From Agromyces archimandritae (GTDB lineage Bacteria; Actinomycetota; Actinomycetes; Actinomycetales; Microbacteriaceae), in assembly GCF_018024495.1 (NCBI RefSeq), contig NZ_CP071696.1, positions 372,001 through 436,000 on the forward strand: a DNA stretch of 64,000 nt, read 5' to 3'. Every line of letters starts with the position of its first letter. Position 1 is the first letter of the stretch. Positions 15,818-27,203 of this stretch are shown here, piece by piece. The notes under the pieces are model-generated. The model had not been told where the DNA came from. It saw only the letters and a list, made by a program, of their open reading frames with translations, and ran no database searches. Position numbers and translations under genes: made by a program.

Positions 15818-18145
15818 TCAGTCGGCCGCGGCGACGAGCCCGGCCCGCACCTGACGGGCGGCCTCGACGATGTGCTCCAGGCTCGCGACGGTCTCCTCGT
15901 AGCCGCGGGTCTTCAGCCCGCAGTCCGGGTTCACCCACAGCCGCTCGCGCGGAACACCGCCGGCGGCACGCTCGAGCAGGCCGCGCACCTCCTCGACGCT
16001 CGGCACGCGCGGCGAATGGATGTCGTACACCCCCGGCCCGATGCCGTGGTCGAAGCCGGAAGCGCTGATGTCGTCGACGACTTCCATGCGGCTGCGGGCC
16101 GCCTCGATCGACGTGACGTCGGCATCCAGGGCGCGGATCGCGTCGATGACCTGGCCGAACTCCGAGTAGCAGAGGTGCGTGTGCACCTGCGTGTCGGGGC
16201 CGGCACCGGCCGTCGCGAGACGGAACGCATCCACCGACCAGTCGAGGTAGGCGGGCTGGTCGGCACGCTTCAGCGGCAGCAGTTCGCGCAACGCCGGCTC
16301 GTCGACCTGGATGACGCGGATGCCGGCGGCCTGGAGGTCGGCGACCTCGTCGCGGAGAGCGAGGGCGACCTGCTTCGCCGTGTCGGCCAGCGGCTGGTCG
16401 TCGCGGACGAACGACCACGCGAGGATCGTCACCGGCCCCGTCAGCATGCCCTTGACGGGCTTGTCGGTGAGGGACTGCGCGAAACCCGACCAGGCGACCG
16501 TCATCGGCTCGGGCCGCGACACGTCGCCCCACAGGATCGACGGGCGCGTGCAGCGCGAACCGTAGGACTGCACCCAGCCGTGCTGCGTCACCGCGAAGCC
16601 GTCGAGCTGCTCGGCGAAGTACTGCACCATGTCGTTGCGCTCGGGCTCTCCGTGCACGAGGACGTCGAGGCCGAGCTCCTCCTGCAGGCGGATCACGCGC
16701 TCGATCTCCTCGCGCATGAGGGCCGTGTAGCCGGCCTCGTCGAGTTCGCCGCGGAGCAGCCGGGCGCGGGCGCGACGGATGTCGGCGGTCTGCGGGAAGG
16801 AGCCGATCGTCGTCGTCGGCAGCTCGGGCAGACCGAGCGACGCCTGTGCGGCCACGCGCGCGGCGTAGTCGATGCGGGCGGCATCCGCCGGCGTCAGGGC
16901 TGCGATGCGCTCGCGCACCTCCGGCACCCGCACCCCCGGTGCGGCCGCGCGGTCGGCGAGCGAGGCCGTCGCGGCGGCGAGCTCGGCGGCGACGGCAGCC
17001 TCGCCCTCGACGAGGCCCCGGGCCAGGGTCGCGACCTGTGCGACCTTCTGGTCGGCGAAGGCGAGCCAGGAGCGCAGCCGCTCGTCGAGTTCGGTCTCGT
17101 CGTCGACGTCGTGCGGAACGTGCAGGAGCGACGTCGAGGTCGACACGGCGACCTCGCCCGTGAGTCGGCCGACGGCGTCCAGCTGAGCGAAGGCCGCGGC
17201 CAGGTCGCCGCGCCAGATGTTGTGTCCGTCGATGACGCCCGCGACGAGGGTCTTCGCGGCGAGCGCGGCCTCGGTCGCCGGATCGAGCCCCTCCGGGAGG
17301 GTGCCGCGCACGAGGTCGAGGCCGATCGCTTCGACCGGTGTCGCCGCAAGCGCCGGCAGGGCATCGCCGAGGGATGCGTACGGGGCGGCGACGAAGATCG
17401 CCGGTCGGTCCTCGGCGGCGCCGAGCGCGTCGTAGGCCGCACCGATCGCCTGGAGGGTGCGTGCACGGTCGATGTCGATCGACTCGCTGACGAGCGCGGG
17501 CTCGTCGAGCTGGACCCATTCGGCGCCGGCTGCGGCCAGCTCGGCGAGGAGCTCCGCGTACACCGGCACGAGATCGGCCAGGCGATCGAGCGGCGTGAAG
17601 CCCTCCGGCGTCCCGTCCGCCGCCTTGGCCAGCAGCAGGAAGGTCACCGGGCCGACGATCACCGGCCGGGTGAGGAAGCCGGCATCCCGCGCCTCGACGA
17701 ACTCGCGCACGATGCGTCGGCACGCCACGCGGAACGAGGTCTCCGGGCCGATCTCGGGCACGAGGTAGTGGTAGTTCGAGTCGAACCACTTCGTCATCTC
17801 GAGCGGGGCGACCTCGCCCTCGCCGCGTGCGATGCGGAACGCCGTCGCGAGGTCGATCTCGCCGTCGGCCGGCGCCTCGAAGCGCTCGGGCACGGCGCCC
17901 ACGGCGAGCGCCGCATCGAGCACCTGGTCGTAGTACGAGAACGATTCGGGGATGGCCGAGTCGCCCCGGCCGAGGCCGGCGAGCCGCTCTCGGGTCGCGG
18001 CACGCAGCTCTGCCGCGCGGCGCTCGAGTTCGGCCTCGTCGATCGAGCCCGCCCAGAATGCCTCGACGGCCTTCTTGAGCTCGCGGCGGCGGCCGATGCG
18101 CGGGTACCCGAGGATCGTGCCCTTCGGGAAAGCTGGAGTGGTCAT
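15818..18145 (-). CDS. metE: Cobalamin-independent methionine synthase
   Basis: A 775-residue zinc enzyme that moves a methyl group from methyltetrahydrofolate to homocysteine. The N-terminal barrel starts [18 protein letters not shown] and the C-terminal catalytic barrel has [22 protein letters not shown], the zinc ligands in THLCYSEF and in [13 protein letters not shown]. It is full length. The start overlaps the metF stop by four bases (ATGA), so MetF feeds methyl-THF directly to MetE from one transcript. Confidence 0.97.
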   Translation of the reverse strand: MTTPAFPKGTILGYPRIGRRRELKKAVEAFWAGSIDEAELERRAAELRAATRERLAGLGRGDSAIPESFSYYDQVLDAALAVGAVPERFEAPADGEIDLATAFRIARGEGEVAPLEMTKWFDSNYHYLVPEIGPETSFRVACRRIVREFVEARDAGFLTRPVIVGPVTFLLLAKAADGTPEGFTPLDRLADLVPVYAELLAELAAAGAEWVQLDEPALVSESIDIDRARTLQAIGAAYDALGAAEDRPAIFVAAPYASLGDALPALAATPVEAIGLDLVRGTLPEGLDPATEAALAAKTLVAGVIDGHNIWRGDLAAAFAQLDAVGRLTGEVAVSTSTSLLHVPHDVDDETELDERLRSWLAFADQKVAQVATLARGLVEGEAAVAAELAAATASLADRAAAPGVRVPEVRERIAALTPADAARIDYAARVAAQASLGLPELPTTTIGSFPQTADIRRARARLLRGELDEAGYTALMREEIERVIRLQEELGLDVLVHGEPERNDMVQYFAEQLDGFAVTQHGWVQSYGSRCTRPSILWGDVSRPEPMTVAWSGFAQSLTDKPVKGMLTGPVTILAWSFVRDDQPLADTAKQVALALRDEVADLQAAGIRVIQVDEPALRELLPLKRADQPAYLDWSVDAFRLATAGAGPDTQVHTHLCYSEFGQVIDAIRALDADVTSIEAARSRMEVVDDISASGFDHGIGPGVYDIHSPRVPSVEEVRGLLERAAGGVPRERLWVNPDCGLKTRGYEETVASLEHIVEAARQVRAGLVAAAD

Positions 18146-19128
18146 CGTCGGTTCCTGATCCTCTCGGTGGTGGCTGGTGCCGGGGCGAAGCGATCGATGC
18201 GCCGAAGCACCTCGAGCACCGCCTCGTGCCGGTTGTACGTGTACAGGTGGATGCCGGGGGCGCCGCCTGCGACGACGGCGCGGGCGAGATCGGCGGCCCA
18301 GGCGACGCCGAGCTCGAACTGCCCGGACGCATCCGGCTCGATCTCGAGATCGATCGACAGTTCGGCCGGCGGTTCGACGCCGGTCAGCTCGGCGAGCCGT
18401 CTGAGACGCGCGGGCGTGGTCGTGGGCATGATGCCCGGCAGGATCGGGATGCTCACCCCGCCCGCACGGGCTCGCTCGACGAAACCGAGGTACTCCTCGG
18501 GGCGCCAGAACAGCTGCGTGATCGCGAGCGTCGCCCCCGCGACCTCCTTGGCGAGCAGCGAGTCCACCTCGTCGCCGATCGTACGCGCGCGCGGATGCCC
18601 GCCCGGGAAGGCGGCGACCGCGACGCGCTCCGGCCGCGGCCGCGAGCGGATCACGCTCGCCCCCGGCATGCCCGGGATGAGCTGCTGGCCGAACGGCTCG
18701 CGCTCCTCCTGCACCCGGTGGATGAGCTGGACGAGCTCGGCGGCGCTGCCGAGGTCGCCGAGCACGACCTCGTCCTCAGGGGTGCCCTTCGGCGGGTCGC
18801 CGCGGAGCGCGAGGAAGCTCGTGACCCCGGCATCCAGGAACTGGCGGACGAGCCGGTTCGCATCCTCGTGAGAGGAGCCGACGCACGTCAGATGCGCCAT
18901 CGGCTCGACCCGGGTGTTCGCGAGCATGTACCGCAGCACCGTCAAGGAGCGTTCTCGGGAAGTGCCGCCGGCGCCGAAGGTCACCGAGATGAACTCGGGA
19001 TCCGCCTCGGCGAGACGGTCGATCGTCCGCCCGAGGGCGATCGCCGCCGCGTCGCTGCGCGGCGGATACAGTTCGAACGAGACGGGAACGTCCCGACAGT
19101 CGCTCCCCGGATCAGCGGACGCGGTCAT
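18142..19128 (-). CDS. metF: Methylenetetrahydrofolate reductase
   Basis: A 328-residue FAD-dependent beta/alpha-barrel reductase making 5-methyl-[22 protein letters not shown] and [12 protein letters not shown] mark the family, and [11 protein letters not shown] and [14 protein letters not shown] are typical active-site blocks. Start at ATG 19128, with AGGAG seven bases upstream. The 248-bp region before it, up to hflX, probably contains the met promoter and a leader of at least 130 nt; I could not fit it to a SAM, SAH or cobalamin riboswitch. Confidence 0.95.
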   Translation of the reverse strand: MTASADPGSDCRDVPVSFELYPPRSDAAAIALGRTIDRLAEADPEFISVTFGAGGTSRERSLTVLRYMLANTRVEPMAHLTCVGSSHEDANRLVRQFLDAGVTSFLALRGDPPKGTPEDEVVLGDLGSAAELVQLIHRVQEEREPFGQQLIPGMPGASVIRSRPRPERVAVAAFPGGHPRARTIGDEVDSLLAKEVAGATLAITQLFWRPEEYLGFVERARAGGVSIPILPGIMPTTTPARLRRLAELTGVEPPAELSIDLEIEPDASGQFELGVAWAADLARAVVAGGAPGIHLYTYNRHEAVLEVLRRIDRFAPAPATTERIRNRR

Positions 19129-19376
19129 GCACTGGCTCCTGCGACGGGCCCGGCGCAGGCACGGCATGCCGCGCTCCACACCAGGCCGGTGGAGGTCGCG
19201 GGCGGGTGCCGGGCTCGGCGGTCGCTCCTCGCGGGCGGCATCGGGCCGCTCGCTACGATCTCCTCCGAAGATACGACGGCCGAGACCGGAACTCCAGGAA
19301 TGTGACTCGGCGTGACGCGGACCGGGCCTCGTCGGAACGGCTCGGCGCGCGGCCGGCTACGCCCCGAAGGGCCGCC

Positions 19377-20912
19377 TCAGCGCGCCGCCGGTGCCGCCTC
19401 GAACTCCGCGAGCTGCCCGGCCAGCTCCGGCGAAACCATCGCCCGCACCTGCGTGCCGTCCTCCAGGTATTCGAGGTGCAGCACGCGGCCCGCCTCGTGC
19501 AACGTCGAGACGACGTCGCCCCGGTCATACGGTACGAGCAGTTCGACCTCGACCGTCGGGTCGGGCAGCATCCGCCCGATCCGTTCGAGGATCTCGGCGA
19601 CCCCCTCGCCCGTGCGCGCGCTCGCGAAGACCGCATCGGGCACGAGACCGGCCAGCACGAGGCGCTCGTCCGCGGAGACGAGATCGGACTTGTTGAAGAC
19701 GACGAGCTCGGGGATGTCGCGTGCGCCGACCTCGCCGATGACATCGCGCACGGTCGCGATCTGGCTCGCCGGGTCGGGATGCGAGGCATCCACCACATGC
19801 ACCACGAGGTCGGAGTCGGCGACCTCTTCGAGCGTCGACCGGAACGCCTCGACGAGCTGATGCGGCAGGTTCCGCACGAAGCCGACGGTGTCGGCGATCG
19901 TGTACACGCGGCCGTCGGCGGTGGTGTTGCGGCGCACCGTCGCATCCAGGGTCGCGAAGAGGGCGTTCTCGACGAGGACGCCTGCGCCCGTGATCCGGTT
20001 CAGCAGGCTCGACTTGCCCGCGTTGGTGTACCCGGCGATCGCGACCGAGGGCACCGCGTTGCGCTTGCGGTTGGCGCGCTTGGCCTCGCGGGCCGGTTTC
20101 ATGCCGGCGATCTGCTTGCGCAGCTTCGCCATCCGCGAGTGGATGCGGCGGCGGTCGAGTTCGATCTTCGTCTCGCCGGGGCCGCGGGATCCCATGCCGG
20201 CGCCCGCGCCGCCGACCTGGCCGCCGGCCTGACGCGACATCGACTCGCCCCAGCCGCGCAGGCGGGGAAGCAGGTACTCGAGCTGGGCCAGTTCGACCTG
20301 CGCCTTGCCCTCGCGGCTCTTGGCGTGCTGGCTGAAGATGTCGAGGATGACCGCGGTGCGGTCGATGACCTTGACCTTCACGATGTCCTCGAGGGCTCGC
20401 CGCTGGCTCGGGGCGAGCTCGGAGTCGGCGATGACGGTGTCGGCGCCGAGCGAGGCCACGACGGCGGCGAGCTCCTCCGCCTTGCCGCGGCCGAGGTAGG
20501 TGCTGGGGTCGGGGTGCGGGCGGCGCTGCAGGAGGCCGTCGAGCACGCGTGCGCCGGCCGTCTCGGCGAGCGCGGAGAGCTCGCGGAGGGAGTTCTCGGC
20601 ATCGTCGAGGGAGCCCTGCGGGTACACGCCGATGAGCACGACGTTCTCGAGCCGGAGCTGCCGGTATTCGACCTCGGTGACGTCTTCGAGCTCCGTCGAC
20701 AGGCCGCTGACGCGGCGCAGCGCCTGGCGCTCCTCGCGGTCGAGCTGTTCGCCGTCGTAGCCGCCGTTCGCGGTGGATGCGTCGGAGCCGTCGGCCATGA
20801 GCGCCTCGGCCGAGGAGGCGAACAGCGACGAACCCGCCGAGCGCGACTCCGCGTTCCGGAGAATGCGGTCCACATCGGCGTGTTCGCGTGAATTCATGCC
20901 GGGTTCAGTCAT
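19377..20912 (-). CDS. hflX: Ribosome-associated GTPase HflX
   Basis: A 511-residue Obg-HflX superfamily GTPase. The N-terminal HflX domain includes YLGRGKAEELA and DRTAVILDIFSQHA; the Gly-rich AGAGMGSRGPGETKIELDRR loop precedes the G domain with G1 GYTNAGKSSLL (near residue 290), G3 DTVGFV and G4 NKSDLV. HflX splits stalled 70S ribosomes under stress. An N-terminal extension of about 75 residues is acidic and probably disordered. Divergent from the methyltransferase at 20959. Confidence 0.95.
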   Translation of the reverse strand: MTEPGMNSREHADVDRILRNAESRSAGSSLFASSAEALMADGSDASTANGGYDGEQLDREERQALRRVSGLSTELEDVTEVEYRQLRLENVVLIGVYPQGSLDDAENSLRELSALAETAGARVLDGLLQRRPHPDPSTYLGRGKAEELAAVVASLGADTVIADSELAPSQRRALEDIVKVKVIDRTAVILDIFSQHAKSREGKAQVELAQLEYLLPRLRGWGESMSRQAGGQVGGAGAGMGSRGPGETKIELDRRRIHSRMAKLRKQIAGMKPAREAKRANRKRNAVPSVAIAGYTNAGKSSLLNRITGAGVLVENALFATLDATVRRNTTADGRVYTIADTVGFVRNLPHQLVEAFRSTLEEVADSDLVVHVVDASHPDPASQIATVRDVIGEVGARDIPELVVFNKSDLVSADERLVLAGLVPDAVFASARTGEGVAEILERIGRMLPDPTVEVELLVPYDRGDVVSTLHEAGRVLHLEYLEDGTQVRAMVSPELAGQLAEFEAAPAAR

Positions 20913-20958
20913 CTCGTCCAGCCTACTTCCTCCCCATGTCTGGTGTACCTTCGCCTGT

Positions 20959-21558
20959 ATGCCGTCGGATCACTACTTCTCGCAGCGGCCCTCGAGTCCG
21001 GCGGAGCAGCGCCCGCTCGAGGTGCATCTCGCGGGCCGCGACGTCTCGCTCGTGACGGCATCCGGCATCTTCAGCCCCGATCACGTCGACCAGGGCACCC
21101 GGGTGCTGCTCGGTGCGATGCCCGCCCCGCCTGCCGGAGACCTGCTCGACCTCGGATGCGGGTGGGGGCCGATCGCCCTCTCGCTCGCGCTCCAGGCGCC
21201 GGGATCGCGCGTCTGGGCCGTCGACGTGAACGACCGGGCCATCGACCTGGTGCGGGTCAACGCCGAACGGCTCGGCCTCACGAATGTGAACGCCTGCCGC
21301 CCCGAGGATGTTCCCGCCGACGTGCGGTTCGCCTCGATCCGCTCGAATCCGCCGATCCGCGTCGGCAAGGAGGTGCTGCACGGAATGCTCGAGCAGTGGC
21401 TGCCGCGCCTGGCCGACGGCGGCGACGCCTGGCTCGTCGTGCAGCGCAATCTCGGCTCCGACTCCCTGCACCGCTGGCTGGCGGACGCCGGCTGGGACGT
21501 CGAGCGGGTCACCTCGGAGAAGGGCTTCCGCGTGCTGCGCGTCCGCGCGCCGGGCTGA
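20959..21558 (+). CDS. Class I SAM-dependent methyltransferase, RsmC-like
   Basis: A 199-residue methyltransferase with SAM motif I LLDLGCGWGPIALSLA and motif IV SNPPIRVGKE, the NPPI/F type that methylates exocyclic amino groups of nucleic acid bases. The short form matches the C-terminal catalytic half of RsmC (16S rRNA m2G1207), so a 16S rRNA guanine target is likely but unproven. ATG 20959 starts 46 bp from the divergent hflX. Its end faces dapF with only 56 bp between. Confidence 0.85.
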   Translation: MPSDHYFSQRPSSPAEQRPLEVHLAGRDVSLVTASGIFSPDHVDQGTRVLLGAMPAPPAGDLLDLGCGWGPIALSLALQAPGSRVWAVDVNDRAIDLVRVNAERLGLTNVNACRPEDVPADVRFASIRSNPPIRVGKEVLHGMLEQWLPRLADGGDAWLVVQRNLGSDSLHRWLADAGWDVERVTSEKGFRVLRVRAPG

Positions 21559-21614
21559 CCGTTCCGCAGTGGATGCCGGGCGCGGTGGATGCCGGGCCGC
21601 GCCGCGCCGAGCGT

Positions 21615-22496
21615 TCAGCCGAGAGCGAGGACGCCGTCGTAGACGAGCACGGCCGGCCCCGAGAGCATGACGTGCTCGCCGTCGTCGGCATCGAACATCC
21701 GCACGCCGAGCACGCCGCCGGGCACCTGCACGCGCCAATCGTCGGGTGCCGCCGCGCCGGCCCAGTGCCGGACCGCGAGGGCCGCGGCGACCGCGCCCGT
21801 GCCGCAGGAGAGCGTCTCGCCCGAGCCGCGCTCGTGCACGCGCATGCGGATGCGGCCCACGCCGTCGCGGGCGAGCGGCTCGGCCGGCACGACGAACTCG
21901 ACGTTCGCCCCATCGGCCGGTTCGGGGTCGAGCACCGGGATGTAGGCGAGATCGACGGCGTCGAGTTCCGCGTCGTCGGCGACGGCGACGACGACGTGCG
22001 GGTTGCCGACGTCGATGCCGAGGCCGGGGCGCGCGACCGGCAGCTGCTTCGCGCGCACGAGCGGTTCGCCGCCGGCGAGGGACCAGCGGCCCATATCGGT
22101 CTGGAAGCCGTCGGCGGAACGGCTCACGCGCTTCACGCCGGCACGGGTGGCGATCGCGAGGGTCTCGCCCGGCCCGAGGGAGGCCAGGCCCTGGTCGAGG
22201 AGGTACTGCACGAACACGCGCACGCCGTTGCCGCACATCTCGGCGACGGAGCCGTCGGCGTTGCGGTAGTCCATGAACCAGGCGGCCGCGGCATCCTCCT
22301 CGAGCGAGGCGGCCCCGTCGGCGACGGCGGCGCTGCGCACGGCCCGGATGACCCCGTCGGCGCCCACGCCCATATGGCGGTCGCAGATGAGCCGCACCTG
22401 CTCCGGCGTCACATCGTGCGTGTCGTCGGGGTCGTGGAAGAGCACGAAGTCATTGCCCGTGCCGTGGCCTTTGGTGAACTGGAGGTCGTGCGGCAT
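21615..22496 (-). CDS. dapF: Diaminopimelate epimerase
   Basis: A 293-residue cofactor-independent racemase converting LL- to meso-DAP for lysine and peptidoglycan. The two catalytic cysteines are in MCGNGVRVF and [24 protein letters not shown] is the classical N-terminus. Start ATG 22496. It lies 10 bp downstream of miaA on the same strand; together with dapA and dapB this window carries three lysine-pathway genes at separate positions. Confidence 0.96.
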   Translation of the reverse strand: MPHDLQFTKGHGTGNDFVLFHDPDDTHDVTPEQVRLICDRHMGVGADGVIRAVRSAAVADGAASLEEDAAAAWFMDYRNADGSVAEMCGNGVRVFVQYLLDQGLASLGPGETLAIATRAGVKRVSRSADGFQTDMGRWSLAGGEPLVRAKQLPVARPGLGIDVGNPHVVVAVADDAELDAVDLAYIPVLDPEPADGANVEFVVPAEPLARDGVGRIRMRVHERGSGETLSCGTGAVAAALAVRHWAGAAAPDDWRVQVPGGVLGVRMFDADDGEHVMLSGPAVLVYDGVLALG

Positions 22497-22506
22497 GCGG
22501 ATCAGT

Positions 22507-23454
22507 CTAAAGCGCCGTGCCGGGTGCAGATTCCGCCGCGAGACCGGCGATCGCCTCGGCACGCCCCGCTTCGTCGCCCGCACCCGTGCCGCCCGAATCG
22601 ACGTCGAGGGCGTCGTAACGTTTGAACCAGCTGACCTGGCGCCTGGCGTACACGCGGGTGAGCCGCTGCGTCTCGGCGATCGCCTCCGCCCGGCTCATCC
22701 GGCCGTCGAGCTCGGCGAGGGCCTGCGCGTAGCCGATCGCCTTGCGAGCGGTGACCCCCCGTTCGATGCCCTGCGGGATGAGGCCGCGCACCTCGTCGAG
22801 CAGACCGTCGCGCCACATCCCCAGCACCCGTTCGTCGAGCCGTTCGACGAGTGCGGCCCGTGGCGTGACGAGCCTGACGATACGGTGCGGCCGCCAGGCC
22901 TCGGGCACCGCCGGCAGCCGTGCCGCCTTGGGTTCACCGGTGAGTTCGATGACCTCGAGCGCGCGGACGAGGCGGCGGCCGTTGGCGGCATCCACGCTCG
23001 CAGCCGTCTCGGGGTCGAGCTCGCGGAGCCGCAGGTGCAGAGCTCCGGGCCCGGAAGCCGCGAGCTCCGCCTCGAGCCGGCGCCGGATGCCCGGGTCGGT
23101 GCCGGGGAACTCGAGGGTGTGGATGACTGCGGACACGTACAGGCCCGAACCGCCCGTGAGGAGCGCGACCCCGCCGCGCGCCTCGATGTCGTCGATCGCA
23201 CGTCGCGCTTCGGCCTGGTAGCGGGCGACGGAGGCTTCGTCGGTGACCTCGAGCACGTCGAGCAGATGGTGCGGGATGCCCTGGCGCTCTGCGGGCGCGA
23301 GCTTGGCGGTACCGATGTCCATGCCGCGGTAGAGCTGCATGGCGTCGGCGTTGACGACCTCGGCGAAGCCGCCGCGCTCGGCGATCGCCCGAGCGAGGTC
23401 GAGCGCGAACGCCGACTTTCCCGTGCCCGTGGCACCGACGATCGCGACGATCAC
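22507..23454 (-). CDS. miaA: tRNA dimethylallyltransferase
   Basis: A 315-residue enzyme that prenylates A37 of tRNAs reading UNN codons. The P-loop [33 protein letters not shown] and [16 protein letters not shown] are diagnostic. The GTG at 23454 is five bases after the miaB stop and places [10 protein letters not shown] at the N-terminus. MiaA product is the substrate of MiaB, encoded immediately upstream. Confidence 0.95.
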   Translation of the reverse strand: MIVAIVGATGTGKSAFALDLARAIAERGGFAEVVNADAMQLYRGMDIGTAKLAPAERQGIPHHLLDVLEVTDEASVARYQAEARRAIDDIEARGGVALLTGGSGLYVSAVIHTLEFPGTDPGIRRRLEAELAASGPGALHLRLRELDPETAASVDAANGRRLVRALEVIELTGEPKAARLPAVPEAWRPHRIVRLVTPRAALVERLDERVLGMWRDGLLDEVRGLIPQGIERGVTARKAIGYAQALAELDGRMSRAEAIAETQRLTRVYARRQVSWFKRYDALDVDSGGTGAGDEAGRAEAIAGLAAESAPGTAL

Positions 23455-23458
23455 GCGG

Positions 23459-25084
23459 TCAGCGTTCGCCGTCGCTCGGGTCGTAGATCGGCATCGTGCC
23501 GACGCCGGGCGAGGTGAGCGGCTCGCGCGTGGACGGCAGCACGCGGATCGACGGGAGCCCGAGCGAGACCTTCGCCGCACCGGATACGCCGGCCGCGCCG
23601 ACGGGGGTCGCGCAGCTGTCGGCCTGCTCCCGGTCCCAGGCGTCGCCGGCGCGCGTGCGCCGGATCGGCAGGGGTGCGTCGTCGATGCGGTCGGCGAGCA
23701 GATGGAACGGTGCGGCCTGCGTGATGGTCACGGTCACGACATCGCCCGGCCGCGGCAGGGGCGAGCCCTCCGGCACCTCGAAGTGCACGAGCCGGCTGTC
23801 TTCGGCGCGGCCCGAGAGGCGGTGCGTCTCGGCATCCTTCTTGCCCTCGCCGGTGGAGACGAGCACCTCGACCTCGCGACCGACGAGCTGCTGGTTCTCC
23901 TCCCAGGAGATCCGCTCCTGCAGGGCGATGAGGCGCTCGTAGCGCTCCTGCACGACCTCTTTCGGCACCTGCTCGTCCATCGTGGCCGCCGGTGTGCCGG
24001 GGCGGATGGAGTATTGGAAGGTGAACGCGCTCGCGAACCGGGCCGCCTCGACGACGCGCAGCGTCTCCTGGAAGTCCTCCTCGGTCTCACCGGGGAAGCC
24101 GACGATGATGTCGGTCGAGATCGCCGCGTGCGGGATCTTCGCGCGCACCCGGTCGAGGATGCCGAGGAACTTCGCCGAACGGTAGGAGCGGCGCATCGAC
24201 TTCAGGATGCGGTCGGAGCCCGATTGCAGCGGCATGTGCAGCTGCGGCATGACGCTCGGCGTCTCGGCCATCGCGTCGATGACGTCGTCGGTGAAGGCGG
24301 CCGGGTGCGGGCTCGTGAAGCGGATGCGTTCGAGGCCCTCGATCTCGCCGGCGGCGCGGAGCAGCTTGCCGAAGGCCTGGCGGTCGCCGAACTCGACGCC
24401 GTAGGAGTTCACGTTCTGCCCGAGCAGGGTGACCTCGACGGCTCCGTCGTCGACGAGCGCCTGGATCTCGGCGAGGATCTCGCCCGGGCGGCGGTCCTTC
24501 TCCTTGCCGCGGAGGCTCGGGACGATGCAGAAGGTGCAGGTGTTGTTGCAGCCGACCGAGATCGACACCCAGCCCGAGTAGCTCGAGTCTCGTTTGGTCG
24601 GCAGGGTCGACGGGAAGACCTCGAGGGCGTCGAGGATCTCGAGCTGCGCCTCGTCATTGTGCCGCGCACGCTCCAGCAGGCTCGGCAGGGAGCCCATGTT
24701 GTGCGTGCCGAAGACGACGTCGACCCAGGGCGCCTTCTCGAGGATGACGTTCTTGTCCTTCTGCGCGAGGCACCCGCCGACGGCGATCTGCATGCCCTCG
24801 TGTCGGCGCTTGACCCCGGCGAGGTGGCCGAGGTTTCCGTAGAGCTTGTTGTCGGCGTTCTCGCGCACCGCGCAGGTGTTGATGACGACGACGTCCGGCT
24901 CGGCCCCGCCGGCCGGAACGTAGCCGGCCGCTTCGAGCGAACCGGAGAGCCGCTCGGAGTCGTGGACGTTCATCTGGCACCCGAAAGTGCGGACTTCGTA
25001 AGTGCGCGGCCGGCCGGGCGCGTCGAACGCGGCAGCCTGACCCGCGATGATCGGGGACGCGGTGATCGGAGGCACGGTGCTCAT
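23459..25084 (-). CDS. miaB: tRNA-2-methylthio-N6-dimethylallyladenosine synthase
   Basis: A 541-residue radical-SAM methylthiotransferase. The N-terminal UPF0004 domain begins [14 protein letters not shown] with cluster cysteines continuing at [12 protein letters not shown] and VGGCLAQK. The radical-SAM motif CNNTCTFC lies near residue 180 and a C-terminal TRAM domain ends near 440. An extra Pro/Arg-rich tail of about 70 residues follows. Together with miaA it makes ms2i6A37. ATG 25084 is chosen; recX lies 13 bp upstream. Confidence 0.95.
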   Translation of the reverse strand: MSTVPPITASPIIAGQAAAFDAPGRPRTYEVRTFGCQMNVHDSERLSGSLEAAGYVPAGGAEPDVVVINTCAVRENADNKLYGNLGHLAGVKRRHEGMQIAVGGCLAQKDKNVILEKAPWVDVVFGTHNMGSLPSLLERARHNDEAQLEILDALEVFPSTLPTKRDSSYSGWVSISVGCNNTCTFCIVPSLRGKEKDRRPGEILAEIQALVDDGAVEVTLLGQNVNSYGVEFGDRQAFGKLLRAAGEIEGLERIRFTSPHPAAFTDDVIDAMAETPSVMPQLHMPLQSGSDRILKSMRRSYRSAKFLGILDRVRAKIPHAAISTDIIVGFPGETEEDFQETLRVVEAARFASAFTFQYSIRPGTPAATMDEQVPKEVVQERYERLIALQERISWEENQQLVGREVEVLVSTGEGKKDAETHRLSGRAEDSRLVHFEVPEGSPLPRPGDVVTVTITQAAPFHLLADRIDDAPLPIRRTRAGDAWDREQADSCATPVGAAGVSGAAKVSLGLPSIRVLPSTREPLTSPGVGTMPIYDPSDGER

Positions 25085-25097
25085 GGTGAGCACCAGT

Positions 25098-25835
25098 CTA
25101 CGAGTCGGCGCCCGGATCCTCGCCGTCGAGCGCGGTGCGCACGGCCTGGCGCACCACCTCTCCCCCGAACCCGCGACGCTGCAGGAATGCGCTGAGCCGT
25201 CGCTCGGCGGTACGGGCGTCGAGCCCCCGCAACTGCCCCGCACGCCGCACGGCGACCTCGGTCGCATGGGCGAGCTCGGATTCCTCGTCGATCTCCTCGA
25301 CGGCCGCCCGTGCGGCGGACGCCTCGACGCCGCGCCGAGCGAGCTCCTGCAGGATCGCGCCGCTGCCCCGCCCGCGCCGTTCGTGCTGGATGCGCACGAT
25401 CTGCTCGGCCATGCGCGCATCGTCGAGATATCCGAGCCGGCGGTACCGGTCCAGCCACTCCTCGACCTCGTCGACGCTCAGTCCGTGCTCGACGAGCACG
25501 GCGCGCACCTCGAACTCGGACAGCGAGGCCCGGCGCAGCTTGCCCAGCACGAGCCGGTCGAGCCGGTCGTCGCGCTCGGGGCCGGGCGTCTCCTCGTCGT
25601 CACCTTCGGTTCCACCGCGCGGGGAGAACCGCGCGACCGGCGCCGGAGTACGCCGGCTCGTGGCGCTTCCGGCCGGGTGCACGCCGCGACGACGCCCGGA
25701 CGCGACTGCCGGAGAGCCCTCCGCAGGGGCATCGGCCGCCGGGCCGGTGCCCGGCAGGTACGAAACCGGAGCCAGACCCGAGGTGCGCGCCTCACCGCGC
25801 CGCCGGCCGGCGCCCCACTCCGGTTCCGTCGCCAT
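25098..25835 (-). CDS. recX: Recombination regulator RecX
   Basis: A 245-residue RecA modulator. The RecX repeats are visible from about residue 85: [21 protein letters not shown], then [37 protein letters not shown] (quoted here only as landmarks YLDDARMAE and LQELARRGV). The first 85 residues are a low-complexity Gly/Pro/Ala/Arg extension, common in actinobacteria. It lies four bases after recA and should be co-transcribed, restraining RecA filaments. Confidence 0.9.
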   Translation of the reverse strand: MATEPEWGAGRRRGEARTSGLAPVSYLPGTGPAADAPAEGSPAVASGRRRGVHPAGSATSRRTPAPVARFSPRGGTEGDDEETPGPERDDRLDRLVLGKLRRASLSEFEVRAVLVEHGLSVDEVEEWLDRYRRLGYLDDARMAEQIVRIQHERRGRGSGAILQELARRGVEASAARAAVEEIDEESELAHATEVAVRRAGQLRGLDARTAERRLSAFLQRRGFGGEVVRQAVRTALDGEDPGADS

Positions 25836-25838
25836 GCG

Positions 25839-26912
25839 TTATGCGCCCTTCCGCGCGCTCAGCTTGCCCTCGATCGAGTCGACCTTCGCGACCGGTTCCG
25901 CCGCGACCGCGCCGTTCTTGCCGATGCCGAGCTTCACGAGGATCTTCTGCTCGATGTCGGCGGCGATATCGGGGTTCTGCAGCAGGAAGTTGCGGGCGTT
26001 CTCCTTGCCCTGCCCGAGCTGGTCGCCGTCGTAGGTGTACCAGGCGCCCGACTTCTTGACGATCGCCTGCTCCACCCCGTAGTCGATGAGGCTGCCCTCG
26101 CGCGAGATGCCGACGCCGTAGAGGATGTCGAACTCCGCCTGCTTGAAAGGCGGGGCCATCTTGTTCTTCACGACCTTCACCCGGGTGCGGTTGCCGACCG
26201 CCTCGGTGCCGTCTTTCAGGGTCTCGATACGGCGGATGTCGAGACGCACCGAGGCGTAGAACTTCAGCGCCTTGCCGCCCGCGGTCGTCTCGGGGCTGCC
26301 GAAGAACACGCCGATCTTCTCGCGCAGCTGGTTGATGAAGATCGCCGTCGTCTTCGTCTGGTTCAGACCGCCCGTGAGCTTGCGGAGCGCCTGCGACATC
26401 AGTCGGGCCTGGAGGCCCACGTGGGAGTCGCCCATCTCGCCCTCGATCTCGGCGCGCGGCACCAGGGCCGCGACCGAGTCGATGACGACGAGGTCGATCG
26501 AGCCGGAGCGGATCAGCATGTCGGCGATCTCGAGCGCCTGCTCACCGGTGTCGGGCTGGGAGACGAGGAGCGAGTCGATGTCGACGCCGAGCTTCTTCGC
26601 GTACTCGGGGTCGAGGGCGTGCTCGGCGTCGATGAACGCCGCGATGCCGCCGGCGCGCTGCACGTTCGCGATGGCGTGGAGCGTGAGCGTGGTCTTGCCC
26701 GAGGACTCCGGGCCGTAGATCTCGATGATGCGCCCGCGCGGCAGGCCGCCGACGCCGAGGGCCACATCCAGGGCGATGGACCCGGTGGGGATGACGTCGA
26801 CCGGTGCGCGTTCCTCACTGCCGAGGCGCATCACCGACCCCTTGCCGAACTGCCGGTCGATCTGGGCGAGTGCCGTTTCGAGTGCTTTCTCGCGGTCTGC
26901 GGGTGATGGCAT
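25839..26912 (-). CDS. recA: Recombinase RecA
   Basis: A 357-residue recombinase. Walker [10 protein letters not shown] is at residues 67-75 and [20 protein letters not shown] (landmark EIEGEMG) and the L2 region [14 protein letters not shown] are intact; no intein is present. RecA filaments drive strand exchange and LexA self-cleavage. ATG 26912 has AGGAG six bases upstream. A perfect LexA box lies 221 bp upstream, so it is SOS-regulated with a long leader. Confidence 0.98.
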   Translation of the reverse strand: MPSPADREKALETALAQIDRQFGKGSVMRLGSEERAPVDVIPTGSIALDVALGVGGLPRGRIIEIYGPESSGKTTLTLHAIANVQRAGGIAAFIDAEHALDPEYAKKLGVDIDSLLVSQPDTGEQALEIADMLIRSGSIDLVVIDSVAALVPRAEIEGEMGDSHVGLQARLMSQALRKLTGGLNQTKTTAIFINQLREKIGVFFGSPETTAGGKALKFYASVRLDIRRIETLKDGTEAVGNRTRVKVVKNKMAPPFKQAEFDILYGVGISREGSLIDYGVEQAIVKKSGAWYTYDGDQLGQGKENARNFLLQNPDIAADIEQKILVKLGIGKNGAVAAEPVAKVDSIEGKLSARKGA

Positions 26913-27203
26913 TGCGGGCTCCTTCATGCTCGATGCTGCTGCCTCTAGGCTGTCGTTCCGCGCGCCGGGCCGGTTCAGGCCCGACCCGATGCGCCTTGCG
27001 ACAAGGCGGTTGCGGTGCGATTCCGTTTCGTCTTCGACGCTAGGCCGAACCACCGACACCCGAACGCGTTCTCGGAAATCGGTGGATGACGTGGCCGGAG
27101 CCGCTCCCTGTTGAGGAGCATATCGGAGCATCCGAACAGATGTTCGGCCGGGCCCGCGGCGTGTCGAACCCTTCTTCGATCGACCCACGGCATCCGGAGC
27201 CGA
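26913..27203. other. recA upstream region
   Basis: A 291-bp gene-free stretch between DUF3046 and recA. It contains the LexA box at 27133-27146 and presumably the recA promoter and a leader of up to 200 nt. A ten-bp palindrome GAACGCGTTC near 27062-27071 has the wrong half-site spacing for LexA. No other structure was recognised. Confidence 0.6.
27133..27146. promoter_or_regulatory. LexA (SOS) box upstream of recA
   Basis: CGAACAGATGTTCG fits the consensus CGAAC-RNRY-GTTYG at every position. It is the second SOS box in the window and supports induction of recA-recX by DNA damage. Confidence 0.92.

Noticed and set aside
19129..19376. SAH riboswitch upstream of metF
   Set aside because: A GAGGAGCG-like segment is present but the pairing partner and conserved core could not be found.
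27062..27071. Second LexA box near recA (GAACGCGTTC)
   Set aside because: Half-sites are separated by two bases instead of four.
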